Positions 39,351 through 48,149 of a stretch of 64,000 bases of DNA are shown in pieces; the stretch's first letter is position 1, and the number at the start of each line of letters is the position of its first letter. The stretch comes from Streptomyces sedi (GTDB lineage: Bacteria; Actinomycetota; Actinomycetes; Streptomycetales; Streptomycetaceae): contig NZ_VDGT01000005.1 of assembly GCF_006335015.1 (NCBI RefSeq), forward strand, positions 1-64,000. Reading direction: 5' to 3'. Under the pieces are notes generated by a model. It saw nothing but the letters and a program-made list of their open reading frames with translations, was not told the origin of the DNA and ran no database searches. Made by a program: the position numbers and the translations under genes.

Positions 39351-40106
39351 ATGCGCGACGACACCCCGCAGGAAGAGATCTGGGACGACGAGGCCGCCGA
39401 CGGCTACGACACCCCCGGCACCGGCATGTTCGCGCCCGAGGTGCTGGGCCCCGCGGTGGAACGGCTGGCCGCGCTCGCCGAGGGCGGGCGGGCGCTGGAG
39501 TTCGCCGTCGGAACGGGCCGGGTGGCCGTGCCGCTCGCGGAGCGCGGCGTGCCGGTCACCGGGATCGAGCTGTCCCGCCCGATGCTGCGGCGGCTGCGCG
39601 AGAAGGTCGACGAGGAGACCCTCCCCGTGGTGGTCGGCGACATGGCGACGGCCTCGGCCCCCGGCCCCTTCCGGCTGGTCTACCTGGTCTTCAACACCAT
39701 CTCCAACCTGCTGGAGCAGTCCGCCCAGGTCGAGTGCTTCCGCAACGCCGCCCGCCACCTGGCGCCCGGCGGGCGGTTCGTCATCGAGCTGGGGGTGCCC
39801 GACCTGCGGAAGCTGCCGCCCGGCCAGGACGGCGTGGTCTGGAGCACCGGCGACGACTATCTGGCCCTCGACTCCTACGACGTGGCGCGCCAGCGGCTGG
39901 TCTCCCACCATGTCCGCGTCGACGGCCGGGGCGACGCGCGGGTCTTTCGCAGCCCGCACCGCTACATCTGGCCGGCCGAGCTCGACCTGATGGCCCAACT
40001 GGCCGGCCTCACCCTGGAGTCGCGCCACGCCGACTGGGAGGGCGCCGCGTTCACCGCCGACTCGCCCTCGCACGTCTCGGTCTACCGGCTCCCGGACGCC
40101 GACTGA
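39351..40106 (+). CDS. Class I SAM-dependent methyltransferase
   Basis: 251 residues. EEIWDDEAADGYDTPGTGMFAP precedes the SAM motif ALEFAVGTGRVAVPLAERG (about 45-65), then GIELSRPMLRRLREK, LVYLVFNTISNLLEQ and LAPGGRFVIELGVPDL. It is a small-molecule type methyltransferase with unknown substrate. ATG 39351 follows GGGAGGGTGG. It is divergent from the radical SAM gene and convergent with the TetR gene. Confidence 0.9.
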   Translation: MRDDTPQEEIWDDEAADGYDTPGTGMFAPEVLGPAVERLAALAEGGRALEFAVGTGRVAVPLAERGVPVTGIELSRPMLRRLREKVDEETLPVVVGDMATASAPGPFRLVYLVFNTISNLLEQSAQVECFRNAARHLAPGGRFVIELGVPDLRKLPPGQDGVVWSTGDDYLALDSYDVARQRLVSHHVRVDGRGDARVFRSPHRYIWPAELDLMAQLAGLTLESRHADWEGAAFTADSPSHVSVYRLPDAD

Positions 40107-40134
40107 CCCCGGCGGACGGCGGACCCGGCGGGGG

Positions 40135-40752
40135 TCAGCCGGGAGGCCAGGCGCGGAGGGCCGCGTCAGCGACCCGCTGGAGCTCCTCCCGGGTGGCACC
40201 GGCGGCGCCCTGGACGGCGATGCCGTTCGCCACGGTCAGCAGGTAGTGCGCGAGAACGTCCGGGTCGGCGCCGGCCGGCAGGTCGCCCTCGTCGACGGCC
40301 CGCTGGAAGCGGTCGCGCAAGACCGCGCGGTTGCGGTCCCGCCAGGCGACGAGCGCCTCGCCCGCGCGGGGCCCGAGGCGGTTGATGACGAGCGACGCGT
40401 GGACCCCCAGGCAGCCGGCCGGACAGTCGTCCCGGGTGGCGCCGACCACGGAGGCCGCGAGGTAGGAGCGGGCCACCTCCCCGGCGGTGGCCTCCTCCCC
40501 CGCCCGCGGGTCGTAGGCGGCCCGCTCCTCGGCGTAGCGCTCGACGGCCCGCCGGAAGAGGTCCTCCTTGTTGCCGAAGGCCGCGTACAGGCTCGTCTTG
40601 GTGATTCCCATGGCGCGGGCCAGGTCGCTGAGGCTGACACCGTCGTAGCCGCGCTCCCAGAAGGTGAGCATGGCCCGCTCCAGGGCCTCCTCGGTGTCGA
40701 ACCCGCGCGGCCGTCCGATCGGCGCCTTTCCCGTAGCTTCCACGCCCCCCAT
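40135..40752 (-). CDS. TetR/AcrR-family regulator
   Basis: 205 residues. The N-terminal HTH is [19 protein letters not shown] with [32 protein letters not shown] (about 35-65), and the C-domain [18 protein letters not shown] is typical of the YxaF/LmrA group with paired cysteines. ATG 40752; GTG 40743 is possible. It is divergent from the SDR gene over an 83-base region containing two matching palindromes, so it most likely represses the SDR gene and itself. Confidence 0.9.
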   Translation of the reverse strand: MGGVEATGKAPIGRPRGFDTEEALERAMLTFWERGYDGVSLSDLARAMGITKTSLYAAFGNKEDLFRRAVERYAEERAAYDPRAGEEATAGEVARSYLAASVVGATRDDCPAGCLGVHASLVINRLGPRAGEALVAWRDRNRAVLRDRFQRAVDEGDLPAGADPDVLAHYLLTVANGIAVQGAAGATREELQRVADAALRAWPPG

Positions 40753-40763
40753 CCTAGCTTTTC

Positions 40764-40813
40764 GTTCCGGTCGGAACAGAAGTGCTAGGGTTATGTTCCG
40801 TTCCGACTGGAAC
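40764..40813. promoter_or_regulatory. Two GTTCC-N4-GGAAC operators in the TetR/SDR divergon
   Basis: GTTCCGGTCGGAAC (40764-40777) and GTTCCGACTGGAAC (40800-40813) are both palindromic with centres 36 bp apart. A further overlapping GTTCCG precedes the second. They lie exactly between the two divergent starts. Confidence 0.75.
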
Positions 40814-40835
40814 ACAACTCTGGAGGGGTACACCC

Positions 40836-41585
40836 ATGGGAACGCTCGAAGGCAGGACGGCGGTCGTCACCGGCGGCGGCACGCGGGGCATCGGCCGGGC
40901 CACGGCCGCGCGGCTGGTGGCCGAGGGCGCGCACGTGTTCATCACCGGCCGTCGGGAGGCCGAGCTGAAGGAGGCGGTGGAGGCCATCGGCCCCTCGGTC
41001 ACCGCGATACCGGGCGACATCACCGACCCGGCCGACCTGGACCGGCTGTACGCGGCGGTCAGCGCGCGCGGCCGGGGCCTGGACGTGCTGTTCGCCAACG
41101 CGGCCACCGCCTCGTTCGCGACGCTGGAGGAGGTCACCGACGAGGAGTTCGACCGCGTCTTCGGCGTGAACGTCAAGGGCACGCTCCAGACCGTGCGGAA
41201 GGCGCTGCCGCACCTCAACGACGGCGCCTCGGTCATCCTGAACGCCTCCACGGCCGCCGACCGCGGCGTGCCGGCGTTCGGCGTGTACGCGGCGTCCAAG
41301 GCCGCGGTCCGCTCCTTCGCGCGGACCTGGGCCAACGAGCTCACCGGCCGGGGCATCCGCGTCAACGCCATCTCACCCGGGCCGATCGACACCTCCGGCG
41401 TCACCGAACTCGTCGGCGAGGAGAACGCGACCGCCTACAAGACGCAGATCGGGGCCGAGACCCCGATCGGCAGGATCGGGGACCCGGAGGAGGTCGCCGC
41501 CGCCGTGGCCTTCCTCGCCTCCCGGGACAGCGGCTTCGTCCTGGGCGCCAACCTCTACGTCGACGGCGGCGCCAACCAGATCTGA
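40836..41585 (+). CDS. Short-chain dehydrogenase/reductase
   Basis: 249 residues. Cofactor motif TGGGTRGIG (residues 12-20), NAA in LFANAATAS, catalytic Ser in [10 protein letters not shown] and YxxxK in YAASKAAV, C-terminal [13 protein letters not shown]: a classical SDR. The arginine in TGR-REAE after beta-2 suggests NADPH. Substrate unknown. ATG 40836 follows GGAGGGG. It is under probable TetR control from the divergent gene. Confidence 0.92.
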   Translation: MGTLEGRTAVVTGGGTRGIGRATAARLVAEGAHVFITGRREAELKEAVEAIGPSVTAIPGDITDPADLDRLYAAVSARGRGLDVLFANAATASFATLEEVTDEEFDRVFGVNVKGTLQTVRKALPHLNDGASVILNASTAADRGVPAFGVYAASKAAVRSFARTWANELTGRGIRVNAISPGPIDTSGVTELVGEENATAYKTQIGAETPIGRIGDPEEVAAAVAFLASRDSGFVLGANLYVDGGANQI

Positions 41586-41720
41586 GCCGTCCGCGCGCGG
41601 CGCGGGGCCCTCCCCCGCGCCGTGCGTCGCGCCACCGGAAAGGGCCGGCCGGACGCACGCGCAGGCATCGCGGTCGCGCGCCCATGTGAGCGCGCGCCCC
41701 TCTCGTGTTCCGTGGTCACC

Positions 41721-42347
41721 ATGACGCACGCGACCTCCCACGAAGCGCCGACCCTGCTGGTCACCGCACACCCGGACCCCGCGTCCCTGACCCACCACGT
41801 GGCGGAGCGCCTCGCCTCCGCCCTGGCCCCCGGGCCCGTCGAGGTGGCGGACCTGCACGGGGAGGGGTTCGACCCCAGGTTCGGCCACGCCGACCGCGTC
41901 GCCTACCGCGAGGGCGGCGACCACCCTCCGGACGTCGCCCGCGAGCACCGGCGGCTGGACCGCGCCAGCCATCTCGTCCTGGTCTTCCCGGTGTACTGGT
42001 GGTCCATGCCGGCGCTGCTGAAGGGGTGGATCGACCGCGTCTTCGTCAGCGGCTGGGCGTTCGCGTACACCGACGCCTCGGGGCCGCGCCCGATGCTCCA
42101 GCGGCTCACCACCCATCTGGTGGCCGTCGCCGGCGCCGACTCCGGCACCTACGAGCGCCACGGCTACGAGCGGGCGCTGCGCACGCAGTTCACGCACGGG
42201 CTCCTCGACTACGTGGGCAGCCGCCGGGGCGCCGCCGCGTTCATCCACGACGCGGAGCAGCCCTCGTCCGAGGCCACGGAGGCGAGTGTCACGCGCGCCG
42301 TGCGGGCGGTCGCGGAAGCGGTGCGCGCCGGCGCGCCGGTCGCCTGA
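41721..42347 (+). CDS. NAD(P)H-dependent oxidoreductase, flavodoxin-like fold
   Basis: 208 residues of the KefF/MdaB/NQO family: LLVTAHPDPASLTHHVAERL and ASHLVLVFPVYWWSMPALLKGWIDRVFVSGWAFAY. It is a second, shorter relative of the protein encoded at 35852. It probably reduces quinones. The start is ATG 41721 (GTG 41712 also in frame); no strong ribosome site is seen. Its stop is 2 bases from the stop of the convergent hydrolase gene. Confidence 0.88.
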   Translation: MTHATSHEAPTLLVTAHPDPASLTHHVAERLASALAPGPVEVADLHGEGFDPRFGHADRVAYREGGDHPPDVAREHRRLDRASHLVLVFPVYWWSMPALLKGWIDRVFVSGWAFAYTDASGPRPMLQRLTTHLVAVAGADSGTYERHGYERALRTQFTHGLLDYVGSRRGAAAFIHDAEQPSSEATEASVTRAVRAVAEAVRAGAPVA

Positions 42348-42349
42348 CC

Positions 42350-43360
42350 TCACCCCGTGGCGCCCGCCTCCCAGCGCGCGGTCACGCCGGCCAGCCACCC
42401 GAGCAGCACCTCGTTGACCTCGTCCGGCCGCTCCTGCTGCACCCAGTGGCCGCAGCCGTCCAGCAGGTGCCTGCCCGCCAGGGCCGGCAGCGTGCGGTCG
42501 AAGGCGTCGACGGCCTCCGCCAGCCAGCGCAGCGAGGCGTCCTCGGCGCCGGCGACGAAGAGCGAGGGCTGGCGCAGGGGCTCGCCCTCCCAGGCGGCGA
42601 GGTCCTCCCAGTCGCGGTCCATGTTCCGATAGCGGGCGAGCGCGCCGAAGAAGCCGGTCCGCTCGAACTCGCCCGCGTAGACGTCCAGTTCCTCCTCGGC
42701 GAGCCAGGGGGGAAGCGGCCCCTTGGCGAAGCGCTCGCGCATCTCGCCACCGCGCGGCACGAAGTGCGGTCCCGGGCCCTCCACCGGGGCCGAGCCGGAG
42801 AGCGAGGTGTAGAAGCCGGCGAGCCACCCCCGCACGTCCCGCTCGATCTCCGCCTCCGCCGCTCCCGGGCGCTGGAGGTAGGGAACGTAGAACTCGTCGT
42901 CTCCCGGCATCGCCGCGAACACCTCGGAGGGGCGGGGCCCGCCCGGCGGGGTGTAGGGGACGCCGAGCAGCGCCACCGCGGGGAAGACCTCGGGCCGCAG
43001 CAGCGCGGCCTGCCCGGCGAGCGTCGCGCCCCAGTCGTGGCCCACCAGGACGGCCCGCCGCTCGCCCAACTCCCTGACCACGCGCACCGTCTCGCCGACC
43101 AGGGCGACCGCCCGGTAGGCCTCCACGGAGCCCGGCCGGGCCGAACGGCCGTAGCCCCGGGCGTCGACGGCGACCGCCCGGTAGCCGGCGGCGGCGAGCG
43201 CCGGCAGCTGGTGGCGCCAGGAGTACCAGGACTCGGGGAAGCCGTGCAGCAGCAGGACCAGCGGGCCCCGCCCCTGCTCCACCAGATGCACCCGCCCGCC
43301 CGGCAGCTCCAGCAGGCGGCGCCGCGCGGGCGCGGGGGATGTCGCGGAACGGGTCGCCAT
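42350..43360 (-). CDS. Alpha/beta hydrolase, epoxide-hydrolase-like
   Basis: 336 residues. LLLHGFPESWYSWRHQLPAL carries the HGxP oxyanion motif; the nucleophile Asp is in VLVGHDWGATLAGQAALL; the cap domain follows at about 145-255; the acid and histidine are in LFVAGAEDASLRWL and LLDGCGHWVQQERPDEV. An Asp nucleophile and HGFP indicate an epoxide hydrolase or dehalogenase-type enzyme. ATG 43360 follows GGAGG. Confidence 0.92.
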   Translation of the reverse strand: MATRSATSPAPARRRLLELPGGRVHLVEQGRGPLVLLLHGFPESWYSWRHQLPALAAAGYRAVAVDARGYGRSARPGSVEAYRAVALVGETVRVVRELGERRAVLVGHDWGATLAGQAALLRPEVFPAVALLGVPYTPPGGPRPSEVFAAMPGDDEFYVPYLQRPGAAEAEIERDVRGWLAGFYTSLSGSAPVEGPGPHFVPRGGEMRERFAKGPLPPWLAEEELDVYAGEFERTGFFGALARYRNMDRDWEDLAAWEGEPLRQPSLFVAGAEDASLRWLAEAVDAFDRTLPALAGRHLLDGCGHWVQQERPDEVNEVLLGWLAGVTARWEAGATG

Positions 43361-43631
43361 GGGGGCCTCCGGGGTCGGTTCGCGGGTCCGGTCGCCCCGA
43401 GCATCACCCCGCGCCGATCCGCCGCCCAAGCGACGTTGCCGAAGCGGCAACCCACCCCACCCGGACGCGCCGAGGGGGCCCGCCAGCACCACGTTCGGGG
43501 GGTTAACACCACCCCGGAGAGACGGGCGGACCGCATGGTCCGCCGCTCCCCGTCTTCCTAACGTGGTGTCACACCAGGGAAGCGGCGCCCGGGAGGGCGC
43601 CGCACGGAACGGACAGAGAAGGAACGGACTC

Positions 43632-44858
43632 ATGGCGCGGTTCGGCGGACGGATGACCAAGGCGTGGGCACTCACCGCGGGGGCGGGTGTGCTCGCCACG
43701 GGGGCGGCCATGGTGGTCGCGCCGCAGGGCACGGCGTTCGGGCTGCCCCACGGTTCGGACGGCGGCGCCGAGTCCTCGCTCCAGCGGGACGCGGAGGCCG
43801 TGGTGGAGACCGGGGCGACCGGGCTGACGGTCGAGGTCGGCGACGCGGAGGGGAACACCGAGCGGGCGCGGGCCGGCGTCGCCGAGCTGGGCGGCGAGCA
43901 GCCGGTGCCGTGGTCCCCTTACTACCGGATAGGCAGCGACACCAAGACCTTCGTCTCCACGGTGCTTCTCCAACTCGTCGACGAGGGGAAGGTCTCGCTC
44001 TCCGACACCGTGGAGCGGTGGCTGCCCGGCGTCGTGACCGGCGAAGGCAACGACGGCTCGCGGGTCACGGTCGAGAACCTGCTGCGCCAGACCAGCGGAC
44101 TCGCCAACTACACCGACGTGGTCTTCAGCGACCCGGAGGCGCTGACGCCCGAGGGCCACCACGAGGGCCGCTTCGCGCGGATGACCGCCGAGGAGACGGT
44201 CGCCCTCGCGATGACCCAGCCGCCCGGCTGGCTGCCGGACGCCGAGGACCCGGCCGGCGAGACCCGGTGGGCGTACTCCAACACCAACTACGTGCTCGCC
44301 GGCATGATCATCGAGCAGGTCACCGGGCACGTCTGGGAGCAGGAGGTGCACGACCGGATCATCGCCCCGCTCGGCCTGGACCACACGCTCTCCCCCGGCA
44401 CCTCCCCCTACGTGCCGCAGCCGACCGCCCACGGGTACGTGCAGTTCCCCGGGCAGGAGGAGCTGACCGACACCACCCTGGGCACGGACGCCGGCGCCGA
44501 CGGCGCGTTGATCAGCACGCCGGACGACATGAACACCTTCCTGCGGGCGCTGCTCGACGGCACCCTGCTGTCGGAGGAGCGGCTCGCCGACATGCGGCGC
44601 ACCGTGCCCGCCCCGGAGTTCGGGGAAGGCGCCGAGTACGGCCTCGGCCTGGCCCGGGCCCCGCGCTGCGGCGAGGGCGAGCCGGAGCTGTGGTTCCACG
44701 GCGGGACCTCGTTCGGCACGGCCTCCGAGGGCGCGGTCACGGAGGACGGCTCGGCGGCGGCCAGCTCGGCGATCTTCACGGTGCGCTTCGGCGACCCCGA
44801 GCGGAACGCCGCCCAGAGCGAGGCGGCCAGGGAGATGGTGGACAACGCCCTCTGCTGA
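43632..44858 (+). CDS. Serine hydrolase, beta-lactamase / D-Ala-D-Ala carboxypeptidase family
   Basis: 408 residues. An N-terminal signal-like segment (KAWALTAGAGVLATGAAMVV) points to export. Active-site motifs are SxxK in YRIGSDTKTF, YxN in RWAYSNTNY and HxG in LWFHGGTSFG. It resembles the Streptomyces R61 DD-peptidase group and related esterases. ATG 43632 follows GAAGGAA. Two cysteines near the C-terminus may form a disulfide. It stands alone, ending at a strong convergent terminator. Confidence 0.9.
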   Translation: MARFGGRMTKAWALTAGAGVLATGAAMVVAPQGTAFGLPHGSDGGAESSLQRDAEAVVETGATGLTVEVGDAEGNTERARAGVAELGGEQPVPWSPYYRIGSDTKTFVSTVLLQLVDEGKVSLSDTVERWLPGVVTGEGNDGSRVTVENLLRQTSGLANYTDVVFSDPEALTPEGHHEGRFARMTAEETVALAMTQPPGWLPDAEDPAGETRWAYSNTNYVLAGMIIEQVTGHVWEQEVHDRIIAPLGLDHTLSPGTSPYVPQPTAHGYVQFPGQEELTDTTLGTDAGADGALISTPDDMNTFLRALLDGTLLSEERLADMRRTVPAPEFGEGAEYGLGLARAPRCGEGEPELWFHGGTSFGTASEGAVTEDGSAAASSAIFTVRFGDPERNAAQSEAAREMVDNALC

Positions 44859-44892
44859 GACGGGCGTTGACCACGGACGAGGACAGGGGTGT

Positions 44893-44927
44893 GCCCCGCC
44901 CCGGGGCTGACCGGCCCGGGGCGGGGC
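44893..44927. terminator. Bidirectional hairpin terminator
   Basis: GCCCCGCCCCGGG and CCCGGGGCGGGGC form a perfect 13-bp stem with a 9-nt loop, between the serine hydrolase gene and the convergent dehydrogenase gene. Confidence 0.75.
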
Positions 44928-45030
44928 CGCGGTGCGGCACGGGCGGCGACGGCCCACGGAAGGGGTGGGGGGCCGTGGTCGCCCGCGCCGGTTCAAGGGG
45001 GCCGGTGGAGCCCGTTGGGCCGCCACCGGT

Positions 45031-46176
45031 TCAGGCCGCGGCCAGGTCCGGCTTCAACAGCACCTTGGTCCAGCCCGGGTCGCGGTTGTCGAAGTGCCGG
45101 TAGGCGTCGGGCGCCTCGGCCAGCGGCAACCGGTGGGAGACGACGAAGCCGGGCTGGGCCCGACCCGCGACGATCATGTCCCGCAGCTGCCGGTTGTAGC
45201 GCTTGACGTCGGCCTGGCCGGTGCCCATGCGCAGGCCCTTCTCGAAGAACTTGCCCATCCGGAAGAGCAGTTCGCCCTTCCGCGCGCTCTCGGTCGGCCC
45301 TCCGGGGTCCGCCGGGAGGTAGAGCCCGACGACGCCCAGCGCCCCGGTCGCGCGCACCGCGTCGACCAGGGTGTTGAGCACGGTCGCCGGCTGCTCCTCG
45401 CCCTCGCGCACGGTCGCCTGGTAGCCGACGGCGTCGATGCCCTTGTCGGTGCCCTCGCCGCCGTTGAGCTCCTTGATCTGCTCGGCGGCGTCGCCCTGGG
45501 AGAAGTCGACGGGGATCGCGCCGGCCCGCTCGGCCAGCGCCAGCCGGTCGGGCTGCCGGTCGACGACGAACACCTTGGAGGCGCCGCGCAGTTGGGCCGA
45601 GTAGGCGGCCATCAGGCCGACCGGGCCCGCGCCGAAGACGCAGACCGTCTCGCCCGGGCTGACGTCGGCCAGCTCCGTCGCGTGGTAGCCGGTGGGGAAG
45701 ATGTCGGCCAGCAGCGCGAAGTCGTCCTCGAACTGCTCACCGGGCGGCAGCTTCAGGCAGTTGAAGTCGGCGAACGGGACACGCAGGTACTCCGCCTGCC
45801 CGCCCCGGTAGGGCCCCATCGAGACATAGCCGTAGGCGCCGCCGGCGAAGCCCTCGTTGACCGTGAGGCAGAAACCCGTGTCGCCCGCCAGGCAGTTCCG
45901 GCAGAAGCCGCATCCCACGTTGAACGGGAGGACGACCCGGTCCCCCTTTCTGACCCGCGCGACGCCGGGGCCGACCTCCTCGACCACGCCCATGTTCTCG
46001 TGGCCGAACACGATGCCCGGCTCGGCGCCGGTGCGGCCCTCGTACATGTGCAGATCGGAACCGCAGATGGCGGCCGTGGTGATCCGCACGACCACGTCGT
46101 TCGGGTCCTCGATCCGCGCGTCGGGGACGTCCTCGACCGCCACGGCGTAGGGCTCCTGGTAAACGACCGCCTTCAC
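45031..46176 (-). CDS. Zinc-dependent dehydrogenase, glutathione-independent formaldehyde dehydrogenase-like
   Basis: 381 residues. Catalytic zinc region AAICGSDLHMYEGRTGAEPG with GHENMGVVEEVG; structural zinc cysteines in NVGCGFCRNCLAGDTGFC; NAD motif VCVFGAGPVGLMAAYSAQLRG with Asp in VVDRQPDR. The long insertion with FDNRDPGWTKVLLKP at the end is typical of the FdhA formaldehyde dismutase/dehydrogenase group. GTG 46176 follows GGGAGGTTGCT. It is divergent from a TetR gene that may control it. Confidence 0.9.
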   Translation of the reverse strand: MKAVVYQEPYAVAVEDVPDARIEDPNDVVVRITTAAICGSDLHMYEGRTGAEPGIVFGHENMGVVEEVGPGVARVRKGDRVVLPFNVGCGFCRNCLAGDTGFCLTVNEGFAGGAYGYVSMGPYRGGQAEYLRVPFADFNCLKLPPGEQFEDDFALLADIFPTGYHATELADVSPGETVCVFGAGPVGLMAAYSAQLRGASKVFVVDRQPDRLALAERAGAIPVDFSQGDAAEQIKELNGGEGTDKGIDAVGYQATVREGEEQPATVLNTLVDAVRATGALGVVGLYLPADPGGPTESARKGELLFRMGKFFEKGLRMGTGQADVKRYNRQLRDMIVAGRAQPGFVVSHRLPLAEAPDAYRHFDNRDPGWTKVLLKPDLAAA

Positions 46177-46197
46177 AGCAACCTCCCGAACACACGC

Positions 46198-46229
46198 GGT
46201 TATGCCCACTTTGAGGCGTTATGTCCCAC
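46198..46229. promoter_or_regulatory. Direct repeat GTTATG(T)CCCAC in the dehydrogenase/TetR divergon
   Basis: GGTTATGCCCAC at 46198-46209 and CGTTATGTCCCAC at 46217-46229 are repeated 19 bases apart, just upstream of the dehydrogenase start. A candidate binding site for the divergent TetR protein. Confidence 0.35.
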
Positions 46230-46341
46230 GGTAGTGCGACCGGCGCCGGGCTGCGACCCGAACGGAGAGGACGGCCGCCAGGGCCGTCCGACGGACGGTG
46301 TCACGAGCGCGGCGCGCGGGGGATGGAGTACGTTCCCTTGC

Positions 46342-47094
46342 ATGTCTCGCACGGTGAAGTCCGCTCGCAGCCAGCACTCCACGCAGCGGCGGAAGGTGCG
46401 TGGCGACCTCGCGTCGGCCGCGCTGGAGCTGTTCGCCACCAAGGGGTACGAGGCGACCACGGTCGACGAGATCGCCGCGGCGGCCGGGGTCGCGCGGCGG
46501 ACGTTCTTCCGGCACTTCCGCTCCAAGGAAGAGGCGATCTTCCCCGACCACGACGACACGCTGGAGCGGGTCGAGGCCGTGCTGCGCGGCGCGCCGGCGC
46601 AGGAGAACCCGATCGACACGGTCTGCCGCGGGATCAAGGAGGTGATGCGGATGTACGCCGCCTCCCCCACCCTCTCGGTGGCCCGCTACCGCCTGACCCG
46701 CGAGGTGCCGGCGCTGCGCGAACGGGAGATCGCCTCCGTCTCCCGCTACGAACGCCTCTTCACCCGCTACCTGTTGGCCCGCTACGACGACCGCTCGCAC
46801 CTGGGCGACGAGCCGTTGCTCGCCGAGGTCGCCGCCTCGGCCGTGGTCACCGCGCACAACCACGTGCTGCGCCGCTGGCTGCGCAGCGAGGGGCAGGGGG
46901 ACGTGGAGAGCGCGTTGGACCACGCCTTCACCATCGTGCGCCGGGCCTTCGGCGACCTGCCCTCGGCCGGGCAACGCCCGCCCGCCGCGCGGGCGGCCAC
47001 GGACGGCGAGGTACTGGTCACCGTCGCCAGGACGGACGCGCCGCTGCCCGAGGTGATGCGGGCGATCGAGCGGGCGTTGGACCAGCGGGGCTGA
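46342..47094 (+). CDS. TetR/AcrR-family regulator
   Basis: 250 residues. The HTH is VRGDLASAALELFATKGYEATTVDEIAAAAGVARRTFFRHFRSKEEAIF, about residues 20-68; RRTFFRHF is the recognition helix type usual in regulators of fatty-acid and CoA-ester genes. The C-terminal 35 residues form a variable tail. In Streptomyces a similar TetR gene accompanies the ethylmalonyl-CoA pathway genes, and here it is followed 86 bases later by a CoA-ester lyase gene. ATG 46342. Confidence 0.88.
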   Translation: MSRTVKSARSQHSTQRRKVRGDLASAALELFATKGYEATTVDEIAAAAGVARRTFFRHFRSKEEAIFPDHDDTLERVEAVLRGAPAQENPIDTVCRGIKEVMRMYAASPTLSVARYRLTREVPALREREIASVSRYERLFTRYLLARYDDRSHLGDEPLLAEVAASAVVTAHNHVLRRWLRSEGQGDVESALDHAFTIVRRAFGDLPSAGQRPPAARAATDGEVLVTVARTDAPLPEVMRAIERALDQRG

Positions 47095-47180
47095 GCGGCG
47101 GCGCGCGGACCCGTCGTAGGGTCAACGGCGCAGGTCCCGCACCTCGTTCCCGTTCGCGCCGCCCGCTGGAGGAACCCCCG

Positions 47181-48149
47181 ATGACCGACGCCGCCCCGCC
47201 CGCTCCCCGGCCGCGCCGCTCCTGCCTGGCGGTGCCGGGCAGCAATCCGCGCTTCCTGGAGAAGGCCCAGGGCCTCCCCGCCGACATGGTCTTCCTCGAC
47301 CTGGAGGACGCCTGCGCCCCCGCGGCCAAGGAGGGGGCGCGCGACCTGGTGGTGAGGGCGCTCAACGAGGGCGACTGGGGCGCGCGCACCCGCGTGGTGC
47401 GCGTCAACGACTGGACCACGCACTGGACCTACCGCGACGTGATCACCGTGGTCGAGGGCGCGGGCGACCGGCTGGACTGCCTGCTGCTGCCCAAGACGCA
47501 GAACGCGGAACAGGTGGTGGCGCTCGACCTGTTGCTCACCCAGGTCGAACGGGCGGTGGGCCTGCCGGTCGGCCGGATCGGCATCGAGGCCCAGCTGGAG
47601 AACGCCAGGGGCCTGCTCGCCGTCGAGGCCATCGCCGCGGCCTCGCCCCGGCTGGAGACGCTGGTGCTGGGCCCCGCCGACATGATGGCGTCCCTGGCGA
47701 TGCGCACCCTGGTGGTCGGCGAACAGCCGCCCGGCTACCCGGCCGACGCCTACCACCACATCATGATGCGCATCCTGCTGGCGGCCCGCGCGCACGGCCT
47801 CCAGGCGATCGACGGCCCCTATCTCCAGATCCGCGACCCTGACGGCTTCCGCGAGGCGGCCGGCCGTTCGGCGGCGCTCGGCTACGACGGGAAGTGGGTG
47901 CTGCACCCGGACCAGATCGCGCTGGCCAACGAGATCTACGCGCCCTCGCAGTCGGACTACGACCACGCGGAGCTGATCCTGGACGCCTACGCCCACGCGA
48001 CGTCCGTCGCGGGCGGGGCGCGGGGCGCGGTGATGCTGGGCGAGGAGATGATCGACGAGGCCAGCCGCAAGATGGCCCTCGTGGTCGCCGGAGCGGGCCG
48101 GGCCGCGGGGCTGCGGCGCACATCCGTCTTCACACCCCCGGAGGCGTGA
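47181..48149 (+). CDS. HpcH/HpaI aldolase (CitE-like CoA ester lyase)
   Basis: 322 residues. RSCLAVPGSNPRFLEKAQGLPADMVFLDLEDA is the CitE/malyl-CoA lyase start, followed by RVVRVNDWTTHWTYRD with the CoA/metal arginine, IGIEAQLENARGLLAVEAIA with the Mg-binding glutamate, and LGPADMMASLAMR. Relatives cleave (S)-malyl-CoA or beta-methylmalyl-CoA. ATG 47181 follows GGAGGAA. In the Streptomyces ethylmalonyl-CoA locus its homolog sits with ccr, meaA and a MaoC hydratase, none of which are present here. Confidence 0.93.
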   Translation: MTDAAPPAPRPRRSCLAVPGSNPRFLEKAQGLPADMVFLDLEDACAPAAKEGARDLVVRALNEGDWGARTRVVRVNDWTTHWTYRDVITVVEGAGDRLDCLLLPKTQNAEQVVALDLLLTQVERAVGLPVGRIGIEAQLENARGLLAVEAIAAASPRLETLVLGPADMMASLAMRTLVVGEQPPGYPADAYHHIMMRILLAARAHGLQAIDGPYLQIRDPDGFREAAGRSAALGYDGKWVLHPDQIALANEIYAPSQSDYDHAELILDAYAHATSVAGGARGAVMLGEEMIDEASRKMALVVAGAGRAAGLRRTSVFTPPEA

